From a virus, in the IMG/VR virus record IMGVR_UViG_3300044825_001538, positions 1 to 20,465 of that record: DNA of 20,465 bases. The stretch is one strand, 5' to 3'. Under the pieces are notes generated by a model. The model was not told where the DNA came from and did not search any database. It worked only from the letters and a program-made list of their open reading frames with translations. A program made the position numbers and the translations under genes. This document shows positions 14,411 to 20,465 of the stretch, piece after piece (position 1 is the first letter of the stretch; each line of letters opens with the position of its first letter).

Positions 14411-14925
14411 TTGCCACCTCCGTTTTGGCTGTCCATAAGCTCCTTGGCCTTGGCCATATCGAGCTGATACTGCTTGAAGGAGTTGCTCTTGATGAAGAGC
14501 TCGTCCTCAAGCTTCTCGATGTTGGTCTCCTGCGTTGAGTGGACTGTGACGAAGGTCATAGTTTCGTGTATGTAGCCCACCTTGCGCGTGTTGGCCGCAG
14601 ACTTGAAGATGCAGGGTCCAACAACCTCCTGAGACTTGCCGCCCACAAAGATGGTGGCCCTGCCGGACAGGACAAAATTGAAGTGCTCGGTTTTGTGTTC
14701 GTGCCCGACGATCAACGATCCGCTGGGCATAGTCACCTGCCGCAGATAGACGTCCGGCGCAAAGAAGTGATCCGGGGGGATGTCGAGCTGGGGCTCCTCA
14801 AGCATCCGCCTTTCAAGGTCCTCAATCAGCTTGAGCTCGATGGACTGTTTGGGCGGCAGACCGGGAGCCACCTCAACCACTTGAGGGTCAACAACGGCGA
14901 CTTCCTCTGCAACTTGATGTAGCAT
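14407..14925 (-). CDS. Cupin-like virion-operon protein
   Basis: 172 residues from the ATG at 14925, one base after the preceding stop; a TTG at 14934 would add three residues but overlaps that gene. Cupin motif 1 is GHEHKTEHFNFVLSG at 74-88, with H75, H77, E80 and H81 as possible metal ligands; motif 2 lies around IFKSAANTRKVGYIH with H120 and H129. The preceding LEEPQLDIPPDHFFAPDVYL segment and the C-terminal LEDELFIKSNSF helix are conserved, from memory, in proteins of many environmental podoviruses. Cupins may be enzymes or pure structural barrels; here the gene sits between a fibre-like gene and internal-protein genes, so a structural or assembly role is more likely than metabolism. The metal-site residues look intact. 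Confidence 0.75.
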   Translation of the reverse strand: MLHQVAEEVAVVDPQVVEVAPGLPPKQSIELKLIEDLERRMLEEPQLDIPPDHFFAPDVYLRQVTMPSGSLIVGHEHKTEHFNFVLSGRATIFVGGKSQEVVGPCIFKSAANTRKVGYIHETMTFVTVHSTQETNIEKLEDELFIKSNSFKQYQLDMAKAKELMDSQNGGGK

Positions 14926-14926
14926 A

Positions 14927-15622
14927 TTAAGCAAACTTGGTCTGGCTGGCCAGAACGGTGAAGGTGGCGGAGGCCGTCTTAATCACCACGAAGGTGTAGA
15001 CATCAATGGAGGAGGCATTGCCAGCCGTGGGGGCGGTGCCGCCAGACCACTTGGGGGTGACGGAATTGCCATCAATCTGCATCCCGCTCTGGTAGTAGGC
15101 CGTAGCACCCTGCGTCGCCATCACCACAAATGTGAAGGTGTCGCCAGTGGCCAGCACACTGTTGAAGGCGGTGGAGCCATCCCCCCGCAGGTTGAGGGTC
15201 CAGTTGCCCGTGGCGTTGCCCGTGATGTAGGCCACCGCCCCATCAAGGGCGTTGTAGTTGACGGTGCCAGACAGCCCTGTAGCTGAAATAGCGGCCTTCT
15301 CCACCATTTCGTACACCGTGGTAGTGCCCGTGGCAGAAAGGGCCGTAAACGCGCCGGAAGAGGGGGTTGTGGCCCCAATGGGCGTGGACTGAATGGAAGT
15401 GGCCGTCAGCGCCCCACCAGACGTCCAAGAAGGGCCACCCGTTGACAGCTTGGCTGGGGAGATTCCCCCATCCTTTACAATCACCGCACCGCCGGAAAGC
15501 TGCGTCGTGGCGTTGTCCACCGCATCCGCCGCAAAGGTGGCATTGTTGACGGCATTGTTCAGCGTCGTGGCCGTGACGCTATCACCCGTGGCGAACGTGT
15601 TGCCTGTGGCTAGGATGGGCAT
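14927..15622 (-). CDS. Tail fibre/appendage-like protein
   Basis: 231 residues from the ATG at 15622, one base after the tail-protein stop. It starts MPILATGNTFATGDSVTATT and continues LNNAVNNATFAADAVDNATT, a common opening of small phage fibre and appendage subunits, then GGISPAKLSTGG and PSSGAFTALSATGTTTVYE as found in fibre shafts. The C-terminal half (GNWTLNLRGDGSTAFNSVLA, then a Thr/Val-rich beta part with YTFVVIKTASATFTVLASQ) looks like a beta-sandwich head. It is Thr/Ser/Ala/Gly-rich with almost no charge, as usual for trimeric fibres. The receptor is unknown. It is co-transcribed with the cupin and tail genes. Confidence 0.7.
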   Translation of the reverse strand: MPILATGNTFATGDSVTATTLNNAVNNATFAADAVDNATTQLSGGAVIVKDGGISPAKLSTGGPSWTSGGALTATSIQSTPIGATTPSSGAFTALSATGTTTVYEMVEKAAISATGLSGTVNYNALDGAVAYITGNATGNWTLNLRGDGSTAFNSVLATGDTFTFVVMATQGATAYYQSGMQIDGNSVTPKWSGGTAPTAGNASSIDVYTFVVIKTASATFTVLASQTKFA

Positions 15623-15623
15623 A

Positions 15624-17804
15624 TTAGGTCTTGGAGGTGGCCGTGGGGTCGGTGATGGAAGCCTGCACCTTTACGGCTCGCAGCTTCGGACGGCCATTGC
15701 TTGGGGCAATCGAGAGCTGGGCGCCATATCCGCGCTTGTTGCCGATTCTACCACGCACAGAGGCGTCTTCCGCCGTGTCCAGATTGCCGCCCAACAGGTC
15801 GGCAATGGTGCCCAAGGCAGTGGTGGAGTCGGGGTTTTCCACCTCAATGGACACCGTGGCATTGGACGACTCCGACGACGAACTCTCAATGTGCAGCTCG
15901 TAGGCGGAAAACTTCTTCCGGTCCATCGTCCCAAACGTGTACTGCCGGGTGGTCATCTCAGAAGAGATGGGGTAGATGGCCGCAGGGACCCCGGCAAACA
16001 GGGACAGGCGGTCATTGCCGTCCTCCCGGGCGTCCACCTTGTGGATGGAGCCGGACGGGCTCACGGTGAACAGGGAGGCCAGCCCGCTGTTCTCACCCAC
16101 AATCAGGTTGTCGATGGTCCAGCCGTTCTGATACACCTCGTCCACGCTCTCCCACCCCTGATTCAGGAAGTTGTAGATGAGCAGGGCGTTGTTGGTCGTG
16201 GACGCATCCAGCGGCACCGCGATGTAGTAGCGGTTGTTGAAATACGCGGCCACAGCGTTCCCGGCGTAGTCCCGGTTGATCCGGGCGATGGTGCCAGCAA
16301 TAGGCTCCGACAACGGCACGCCAGCCCCTCTCAAGTTGTAGAGGTCGCCAAAAGCGGCTGCGTAAACCCCGTTGTCGGAGAGGAACAGCACCTGATTGCC
16401 CACCTGTAGGATGGATCGGCGGGCCACACACCCAATCTCAGAGGTGATGGCCGTCACCGTGGTGTCCGAAATGGCCCCGCTGATGCCCCGCACCAAGTGG
16501 ATGGAGTTGCGGTTGAATACCAGCAGGTTGTCCTCCGCAAAGGCCTGGAAGCCAACCACATAGTCTGCAATGCCAGCCGTGATACGGTATTGGTTCTCCA
16601 GCCGGTCGTAGGTGTCGCTGTCGAGGATGTCAGACGCGATGATTTCGTCCCGCCGGTTGCGGTCGGTGTAGCTGCCAGCCGCAGGCTCATACCAATACGG
16701 CACCCACAGCCGCCGCTGATGATAGTAGCCCCAGCCCGGGGCGGGCATATGGATGAAGCCCTTGCCGCTGCTGATGCGCTTGCTCACCACGAAGCGGTCG
16801 GAGGAGACGTCCGGCACCTGAGCCAGAAACTTGAAGGAGTTGGCGGAGGGGACGTCGCTGACGGTGTAGGCGAAGTCGCCCTCCTGCATCTCGGACATTC
16901 CCTTGTCTATGACGTACACCTTGTCGCCCACGGACAGGCCGTGGCCCACAGCGGTGATAGTTACCACCCCGTCCGTGATAGAGCCGTTGGCGGCGGCGTC
17001 GAAGTAGACGGGCTGCGTGTACAGGCCGCTGGCCACCGCCGTGAAGGCAGGGGAGCCTGACAGGTCGCCATCCCACTCCAAGGCAGCCAACCCCTCCCGG
17101 AACAAGATCACCTTGTCAAAGCACTGGAGCAGCTCCACGGCAGAGCTGATTGTGGTGCCAGCAGGGTAGGCGATGGTGGTGGAGGAGCCCCCGCCCACTG
17201 GCGTGGCAATCGCCTCCTTGTTCGTGGCCCGGATGATGTAGTTGGCGTTGTTGCTGGATGGGTCGGAGAACAGGCAGGACCCGTAGACGCCCGTGGTCGC
17301 AGTGGCCGATAGTTTGGGCGCTGCCACCGTAGCGCTGCTCAAAGAATAGGTCTCACTGCCCGTCGCACCCGCAATCGTGAAGGTGAAGGTGGAGGCCCCG
17401 GTGACGGTGACTAGGCGGTTGCCGGTGGGGTCCACCGTACCGCTCACCCCATTGATGCTCACCAGCGTGCTGCTGCTCAGGTTGTGGGCCGAGGAGGTGG
17501 TGATGGTGACGGTGGTGGTGGAGCGGGTGGCGGAGCTGATGCTCACCGTCCCGTACAACTTCCACACCGGAGGGTCCACCAGACGGATGGACTCTGTGTT
17601 GGCCGTCAGCGTGGGGCCAAAGCTGTCCAGCCCCTTGCGCACCTGCCAAGCCGCCTCAAGGTCCATCCGCCCGTTGAGCGACTGGGCAAGCTCCCCTTGG
17701 GCAAGCTGGTCGGGCCGCTTCCGATTGTTGAAGCTGACAAAGCCTACGTCGCCCTCATCGGCAACCACCGTGTCCAGCGTCCCGTATTTGGAATACCTAG
17801 GCAT
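15624..17804 (-). CDS. P22 gp10-like tail stabilisation/nozzle protein
   Basis: 726 residues from the ATG at 17804, overlapping the previous TAA by one base. Residues 20-62 (FNNRKRPDQLAQGELAQSLN ... WQVRKGL) match the N terminus of podoviral stabilisation or nozzle-type proteins, and 405-560 has propeller-like strands: AEDNLLVFNRNSIHLVRGIS, SEIGCVARRSI, VLFLSDNGVYAAAFGD, YFNNRYYIAVPLD. Two beta inserts of a type common in phage tail proteins ('HGL...GD.V.I.G', recalled as FCCH-like) are at about 85-155 (SSAHNLSSSTLVSINGV) and 274-330 (VGHGLSVGDKVYV). Such proteins plug the tail below the portal and hold DNA in. The C terminus (RPKLRAVKVQASI) is a final beta domain. Length is in the range of nozzle proteins carrying inserts. 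Confidence 0.8.
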   Translation of the reverse strand: MPRYSKYGTLDTVVADEGDVGFVSFNNRKRPDQLAQGELAQSLNGRMDLEAAWQVRKGLDSFGPTLTANTESIRLVDPPVWKLYGTVSISSATRSTTTVTITTSSAHNLSSSTLVSINGVSGTVDPTGNRLVTVTGASTFTFTIAGATGSETYSLSSATVAAPKLSATATTGVYGSCLFSDPSSNNANYIIRATNKEAIATPVGGGSSTTIAYPAGTTISSAVELLQCFDKVILFREGLAALEWDGDLSGSPAFTAVASGLYTQPVYFDAAANGSITDGVVTITAVGHGLSVGDKVYVIDKGMSEMQEGDFAYTVSDVPSANSFKFLAQVPDVSSDRFVVSKRISSGKGFIHMPAPGWGYYHQRRLWVPYWYEPAAGSYTDRNRRDEIIASDILDSDTYDRLENQYRITAGIADYVVGFQAFAEDNLLVFNRNSIHLVRGISGAISDTTVTAITSEIGCVARRSILQVGNQVLFLSDNGVYAAAFGDLYNLRGAGVPLSEPIAGTIARINRDYAGNAVAAYFNNRYYIAVPLDASTTNNALLIYNFLNQGWESVDEVYQNGWTIDNLIVGENSGLASLFTVSPSGSIHKVDAREDGNDRLSLFAGVPAAIYPISSEMTTRQYTFGTMDRKKFSAYELHIESSSSESSNATVSIEVENPDSTTALGTIADLLGGNLDTAEDASVRGRIGNKRGYGAQLSIAPSNGRPKLRAVKVQASITDPTATSKT

Positions 17805-18529
17805 TATTGATAGAGGTAGCGAATCACCACGACACCACTACCGCCGTCGCCATCTTTGTCGCCGCCATTACCTGTATTTGCGGCCCCAGAGTTAGAGCCG
17901 GTCCCATTGCCACCTGCGGAATAGACGGTAACCCCGTCGATGTCAGACACACGGCCAGAACCTCCAGTAGAGCCAGAACCAGCAGATCCGGCACCACCGC
18001 CGCCACCCGCTGTGAACAATGTTCCGTTGGCACCAGAGTTCCCAAACCCGCCAGATGCAGAAGTGGGCTGAAGGCCAGCACCACCAACATAAGTCCCCCC
18101 AGAGTCGCCGCCAGCGCCGCTACCGCCGTCCTGCCCGTTGTTGATGGTGAAGCCATTGCCACCGCCAAGACCCACTACAGAGGCAAAGGAGGAGTCTCCA
18201 GCGCGAGTTTCCGCTCCGCTGGTGGGTTGGCCAACAACAACTGAGTAGGAACCTAGAGATGCAGTCTGCCCCGACTTGTACACATAGCCACCACCACCGC
18301 CGCGCCTACTTCCGCCACTGCCCACCACAATGAAGTCGATGAACTTGCCCGCAGGGGTAGCCGTCACCGTAAACGTCCCGGAGGACGTAAACGTGTGAAT
18401 CTTGTAGTTGCCGCTTGTGGTGATGGTTCCGCCCGTGGCCGAAATAAACGCGGCTGCGGCTGCGGACTGCGCGCCAAACAGCCCGAAGGCTCTGGCCCCG
18501 GCTGCGCCAGTGGTGGATAGGAGCGGCAT
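17804..18529 (-). CDS. Glycine-rich adhesin-like tail protein
   Basis: 241 residues from the ATG at 18529, with AGGATAGGGG just upstream as ribosome-binding site. The N terminus is Ala-rich (MPLLSTTGAAGARAFGLFGA), then a beta segment GGTITTSGNYKIHTFTSSG (33-51) and FIDFIVVGSGG. Residues 75-232 are glycine-rich (GGGGGYVY, AGGGGGAGSAGSGSTGG), ending in GSGVVVIRYLYQ. This is the layout of the glycine-rich domain found in phage adhesins, where Gly-rich loops can pack as polyglycine-II helices as in S16 gp38. It is likely a distal, receptor-facing protein. It shares its beta motif with the partial gene at the right window edge. DNA is low-complexity GGN, which may favour recombination. Confidence 0.7.
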   Translation of the reverse strand: MPLLSTTGAAGARAFGLFGAQSAAAAAFISATGGTITTSGNYKIHTFTSSGTFTVTATPAGKFIDFIVVGSGGSRRGGGGGYVYKSGQTASLGSYSVVVGQPTSGAETRAGDSSFASVVGLGGGNGFTINNGQDGGSGAGGDSGGTYVGGAGLQPTSASGGFGNSGANGTLFTAGGGGGAGSAGSGSTGGSGRVSDIDGVTVYSAGGNGTGSNSGAANTGNGGDKDGDGGSGVVVIRYLYQ

Positions 18530-18549
18530 ACCCCTATCCTACCACGCCT

Positions 18550-18567
18550 AGCTGTTCAAGAACAGCT
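18550..18567. repeat. Perfect 8-bp inverted repeat
   Basis: AGCTGTTC and GAACAGCT flank a 2-base centre (AA), with the stop codon of the 46-residue gene inside it. The loop is too short for a good hairpin unless the last pair opens, and no T-run follows on the - strand. It may be an operator-like dyad or chance coding constraint. Confidence 0.4.
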
Positions 18568-18696
18568 CTTGCGCTTGGACGAATAGTCGCCCTTACGCAT
18601 CCCGCCGTATTCCATCATCTGCTCCTTCTTGCCCTCCCGCTTCTCGTGCATCATCTTGCCCTTCTTAGTCTTGTACCGTTCACCTGATTTGCTCAT
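18556..18696 (-). CDS. Tiny basic protein (46 aa)
   Basis: 46 residues from the ATG at 18696 to a TGA at 18556-18558: MSKSGERYKTKKGKMMHEKR, then EGKKEQMMEYGGMRKGDYSS and KRKSCS. About a third of residues are Lys or Arg, with Met-rich helix parts. A similar KTKK..MM.HEK.E...E...EYGG..K shape occurs, from memory, in short proteins of environmental phages; function unknown. It fills an otherwise empty 220-base gap between the glycine-rich gene and the 85-residue gene and has normal third-position G/C use. No Shine-Dalgarno is clear. Nucleic-acid binding or scaffold-like roles are both possible. Confidence 0.65.
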   Translation of the reverse strand: MSKSGERYKTKKGKMMHEKREGKKEQMMEYGGMRKGDYSSKRKSCS

Positions 18697-18732
18697 AGGA
18701 ATTTGGTTGACTGAAATTGGAGTTCCCCTCCA

Positions 18733-18750
18733 CCTCCCCGCTAGGGGAGG
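18733..18750. terminator. GC-rich stem-loop after the 85-residue gene
   Basis: CCTCCCC and GGGGAGG pair perfectly over seven bases with a GCTA loop, three bases beyond the stop of the 85-residue gene on the - strand. There is no T-run, so a classic terminator is doubtful; on the - strand the GGGGAGG-type repeats could also act as ribosome-binding or pausing sequence. Confidence 0.35.
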
Positions 18751-18753
18751 CGG

Positions 18754-19011
18754 CTAGCAGGACCACAGAACGCGCCTAGCCCAGTAGTTGGCTGAGAGCT
18801 TGTTGTCCTTGCCCTTGATGCCACCAGAACGGGCGCAATAGGACGCCCGACGATCCTTGCTCCGATGCTGGGTGTAGTCCTGCATCGAACTGTCACCGAA
18901 ATGGACGATCCTCTCCTGCCCATTCTGACACGCCTTCACCACCTTCTTCTTCCCCGGCCTCCAGCTCTTCATCGGCTGGTTGCACGGCATCTCCGCCTTG
19001 CTCTTCTTCAT
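18754..19011 (-). CDS. Small basic conserved phage protein (85 aa)
   Basis: 85 residues from the ATG at 19011 (ATGA overlap with the holin candidate). The sequence has PGKKKVVKACQNGQERIVHF, GDSSMQDY, a central RSKDRRASYCARSGG and a C-terminal LSANYWARRVLW. The pattern 'K..VKA...G....I.FG.......RR..(F/Y).AR......K.(S/T)A.YWA.K..W' is shared, from memory, by a family of short proteins in cyanophages and other marine phages. Members are strongly basic and of unknown role. Cysteines at PCNQP, KACQ, YCAR and WSC could bind metal in this member. It is the first of two small basic genes between lysis and tail genes. Confidence 0.65.
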   Translation of the reverse strand: MKKSKAEMPCNQPMKSWRPGKKKVVKACQNGQERIVHFGDSSMQDYTQHRSKDRRASYCARSGGIKGKDNKLSANYWARRVLWSC

Positions 19012-19187
19012 TTACTGGCCTCCCGGTGCCACTTCCAAATGAGGTAGAGGATGCCAAGCACAGTGCCAATGAGGCCAGCCACCTGATTGATCTGGGTGAG
19101 CGTGATGGACGCGGCAACAGGAGTGCTGGCGGCAATAATGTCCCTAGGGTGGAGCATCTGGAGCAGTTTACCACGATTTGCGCTCAT
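19008..19187 (-). CDS. Holin candidate, one transmembrane helix
   Basis: 59 residues from the ATG at 19187; a TTG at 19196 would add three residues. It overlaps the lipoprotein gene by 20 bases. After a polar start (SANRGKLLQMLHPRD) there is one hydrophobic helix, about 33-53 (INQVAGLIGTVLGILYLIW), then a basic tail KWHREASK. Short phage membrane proteins with 'LT.IN.V...AG...I..LIW.W.R' at their C terminus are common beside spanin genes and are often called holins. The neighbouring spanin-like pair supports a lysis role: a holin or pinholin that depolarises or opens the inner membrane. A structural or regulatory membrane protein cannot be excluded. Confidence 0.55.
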   Translation of the reverse strand: MSANRGKLLQMLHPRDIIAASTPVAASITLTQINQVAGLIGTVLGILYLIWKWHREASK

Positions 19188-19371
19188 AGTCGGCAATGGC
19201 CTTCAGGGCCTCGGCGGTGAAGTGCGGGGCAAACTGGGCCGCTGCTGGAAACTCAGGGTGCTGGAGCAGCCGCTCCACCTTAGGGGTTGTTCCGCACCCG
19301 CAGAGGGCAAGCCCCATAAGGGCACACAGGAGGGCCATTACGGGCGTTCTGGATGGCTTGGTCGATGGCAT
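19168..19371 (-). CDS. Outer-membrane lipoprotein, o-spanin (Rz1-like) candidate
   Basis: 67 residues from the ATG at 19371; an internal ATG at residue 12 would give 56. A signal peptide PVMALLCALMGLALCGC carries a lipobox LCGC, so C26 is the likely lipidated cysteine. The mature part is about 42 residues (CGTTPKVERLLQHPEFPAAA, FAPHFTAEALKAIADYERKS). Its first 92 bases lie inside the preceding small membrane-protein gene in another frame, which is the nested Rz/Rz1 architecture. O-spanins tether the i-spanin and fuse the inner and outer membrane at lysis, implying a Gram-negative-type host. It is less proline-rich than lambda Rz1, so the function is inferred from the lipobox and gene nesting. 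Confidence 0.55.
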   Translation of the reverse strand: MPSTKPSRTPVMALLCALMGLALCGCGTTPKVERLLQHPEFPAAAQFAPHFTAEALKAIADYERKSW

Positions 19372-19474
19372 TGTGGGCTGAGACTAGGCGAGCCTCCTGC
19401 ACTGCATCCAAGAGCCTATTGAGAAAGGGAATGGCCTTGGATAGGGCTAGGACTAGGCCGACGAGACTGGTCAT
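19280..19474 (-). CDS. Small membrane protein, i-spanin candidate
   Basis: 64 residues from the ATG at 19474, sharing one base with the preceding TAA (TAATG); an upstream start at 19498 overlaps that gene. The N-terminal part MTSLVGLVLALSKAIPFLNR could be a signal anchor, followed by an amphipathic helix LLDAVQEARLVSAHNAIDQA and a Pro/Cys C terminus (PPVCPYGACPLRVRNNP). The lipoprotein gene begins within it, supporting a two-component spanin. However, the protein is shorter than typical i-spanins, its hydrophobic segment is broken by Lys and Pro, and the coiled coil is brief. It may therefore be a degenerate or different membrane protein. Confidence 0.5.
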   Translation of the reverse strand: MTSLVGLVLALSKAIPFLNRLLDAVQEARLVSAHNAIDQAIQNARNGPPVCPYGACPLRVRNNP

Positions 19475-19839
19475 TACGGGGCCGGAATCTCCACCCATTG
19501 CTGGATGGACTCATCCCACCCATATGCTTTGCCGTCGGTCGGGTAGGGGATGGGAGCGTCCCAATCGAGCGTGATCTCGTTGAAAACCCACGAAAGATAG
19601 GGCTGCGGACGGATGAAGGCATCGCGCACGCTGTCGTAGCGGTAGCCAATTCCAGCGAAGCGAACGCGGATGTTGTTGTTGTACGATGTCTGGAGCCAGA
19701 CGCCCCCGAAGAGATTGGTGCAGAACGCAACGCCCACGGCCTCGCTTTCCTGTCCGTTGGCGTCGAGGCAGTCGTTGTTGGAGACGACGATTACCTGCCG
19801 CACGATCCCGTTGCCGTCGATTTGCGCGAAGTGGGCCAT
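19474..19839 (-). CDS. Conserved virion-associated phage protein (121 aa)
   Basis: 121 residues from the ATG at 19839, overlapping the stop of the glycine-rich gene (TAATG). It begins MAHFAQIDGNGIVRQVIVVS and contains GVAFCTNLFGGVWLQTSYNN, then RFAGIGYRYDSVRDAFIRPQ, PYLSWVFNE and YGWDESIQQWVEI. This 'HFA.I...VV..V..V.N...GI.FC...G..W.QTSYN......AGIGY.YD...DAFI.P.P..SW' pattern is, from memory, very widespread in cyanophages and pelagiphages, where it lies among tail or structural genes. Molecular function is unknown. The fold is probably beta-rich. It is useful as a marker for an aquatic-type phage. Confidence 0.75.
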   Translation of the reverse strand: MAHFAQIDGNGIVRQVIVVSNNDCLDANGQESEAVGVAFCTNLFGGVWLQTSYNNNIRVRFAGIGYRYDSVRDAFIRPQPYLSWVFNEITLDWDAPIPYPTDGKAYGWDESIQQWVEIPAP

Positions 19840-20465
19840 TAGTAGGTGATGCTTCCGCTAGAGGTGAAGGTGTAGATGTAGTAATTGCCGGACGTACTGC
19901 TGGATGGGCTGCCTGTGGTTGAGGCGGCTGGGACCAAAGCGCGCACAATTACGATGCCCGATCCTCCGCTGGCTCCTGCGGAAATGCCACTGGCACTCGT
20001 TACGCCACCACCACCTCCGCCACCTCCTGTACCTGATCCACCAGCGGTTCCGGCGTCTCCTGTGTTTGATGCTCCGCCACCACCGCCACTACCACCAGAG
20101 CCAGCATTTCCGGTGTAGCTGCGTTTGTCGATGGCGCCCCCGCCTCCCCCGCCTCTAGTTGCTGCCGTTCCGGTGATCGATGAAGAAATGCCAGCGCCTC
20201 CATCTGGAGCTACGCCGCTTGCGGCTTTAACGCCGTTTGCCGAAGCGCCGCCACCGCCACCGCCAGCCGTCGCATTTCCAGACCCAGTTCCGGCGGCACC
20301 ATTACTGCCTTGGCTTGCAGTGCCAGAACCACCGGCAACCGCCTCAACACCGCCAGCGCCGCCGCCACTTCCGCCGTTTCCGCCTGCCGTATTCCACGTT
20401 CCGCCGCGACCACCGCCAGATGATGTGATGGTTCCAAAAACGGAGTCATTGCCAATCGTACCGAC
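19839..20465 (-). CDS. Glycine-rich adhesin-like protein (5' partial)
   Basis: The frame is open on the - strand from the window edge down to a TAA at 19839-19841, so at least 208 residues with the N terminus outside; no Met start occurs inside, which makes it easy to miss. It begins near VGTIGNDSVFGTITSSGGGR and continues with long Gly/Ser/Ala/Asn stretches (GGNGGSGGGAGG, AGGGGGASANG, GGGGGGAIDKRSYTGN). It then has GGSGIVIVRAL, a linker, and a final SGNYYIYTFTSSGSITY. The GSG(I/V)V(I/V).R ending matches that of the gene at 17804, and the final motif matches that gene's N-terminal one. It is probably an adhesin or fibre tip with polyglycine packing. Confidence 0.75.
   Translation of the reverse strand, partial: VGTIGNDSVFGTITSSGGGRGGTWNTAGGNGGSGGGAGGVEAVAGGSGTASQGSNGAAGTGSGNATAGGGGGGASANGVKAASGVAPDGGAGISSSITGTAATRGGGGGGAIDKRSYTGNAGSGGSGGGGGASNTGDAGTAGGSGTGGGGGGGGVTSASGISAGASGGSGIVIVRALVPAASTTGSPSSSTSGNYYIYTFTSSGSITY

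Noticed and set aside
14923-14934. TTG 14934 as start of the cupin gene
   Set aside because: ATG 14925 sits directly after the previous stop (TAAT-ATG), matching the tight coupling elsewhere.
15393-16409. 338-codon open frame on the + strand
   Set aside because: Antisense to the fibre-like and tail stabilisation genes, with no family motif and no ribosome-binding site; a GC-content shadow.
17804-20465. Diversity-generating retroelement acting on the adhesin genes
   Set aside because: No reverse transcriptase or template repeat was found in the window.
1-20465. tRNA genes
   Set aside because: Genes leave no gap large enough, and no cloverleaf-like segment was noticed; a tRNA scan was not possible here.

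Overview
The window is a GC-rich (roughly 60% by eye), almost gap-free piece of a tailed-phage genome, most likely podovirus-like and from an uncultured environmental phage. The phage reading rests on the DnaB-type helicase, PD-(D/E)XK exonuclease, HNH nuclease, lysozyme, spanin-like pair, a P22 gp10-like tail protein, two glycine-rich adhesin-like proteins and very large putative internal virion proteins. The host cannot be fixed from the sequence. No bacterial housekeeping gene, rRNA, tRNA, insertion sequence or CRISPR was found, and no intergenic stretch exceeds about 60 bases. Terminase, portal and capsid genes are not here and should lie outside the window.

Left arm, + strand, 1-7072: a replication/accessory operon of 17 short, head-to-tail genes, mostly joined by ATGA/GTGA stop-start overlaps. 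In order: a 5'-truncated conserved phage protein, a signal-peptide lysozyme of invertebrate-lysozyme type, a cluster of seven tiny genes (one membrane protein and three helix-turn-helix-like proteins, two of them paralogues), a RecB/Cas4-like exonuclease, the replicative helicase, a DUF6378-like protein, another HTH-like protein, an HNH nuclease whose tail is overprinted by a small gene, a calcineurin-like metallophosphoesterase and a short terminal gene.

Right arm, - strand, 20465 down to 7044: the virion and lysis operon, transcribed toward the left arm. In order of transcription: a glycine-rich adhesin-like protein (its 5' end is outside the window), a 121-residue virion-like protein, an i-spanin/o-spanin candidate pair in nested frames, a one-helix holin candidate, two small basic proteins (the 46-residue one is easily missed), a second glycine-rich protein, a tail stabilisation/nozzle-like protein, a short fibre-like protein, a cupin-like protein, a 785-residue repeat protein, a 459-residue helical protein and a 1202-residue protein with glycine zippers. 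The last three look like an internal/ejected virion protein set. The two arms converge and overlap tail-to-tail by 29 bases near 7044-7072.

The most striking structure is an uninterrupted array of twenty 11-residue repeats (Asn at position 2 in 19 of 20) in the 785-residue protein, organised further into 33-residue super-repeats. It is preceded in the same protein by 16-residue and then 5-residue repeats. Other points of interest are the cysteine-poor i-type-like lysozyme located far from the holin/spanin genes, the overprinted HNH tail, and the duplicated small HTH genes.
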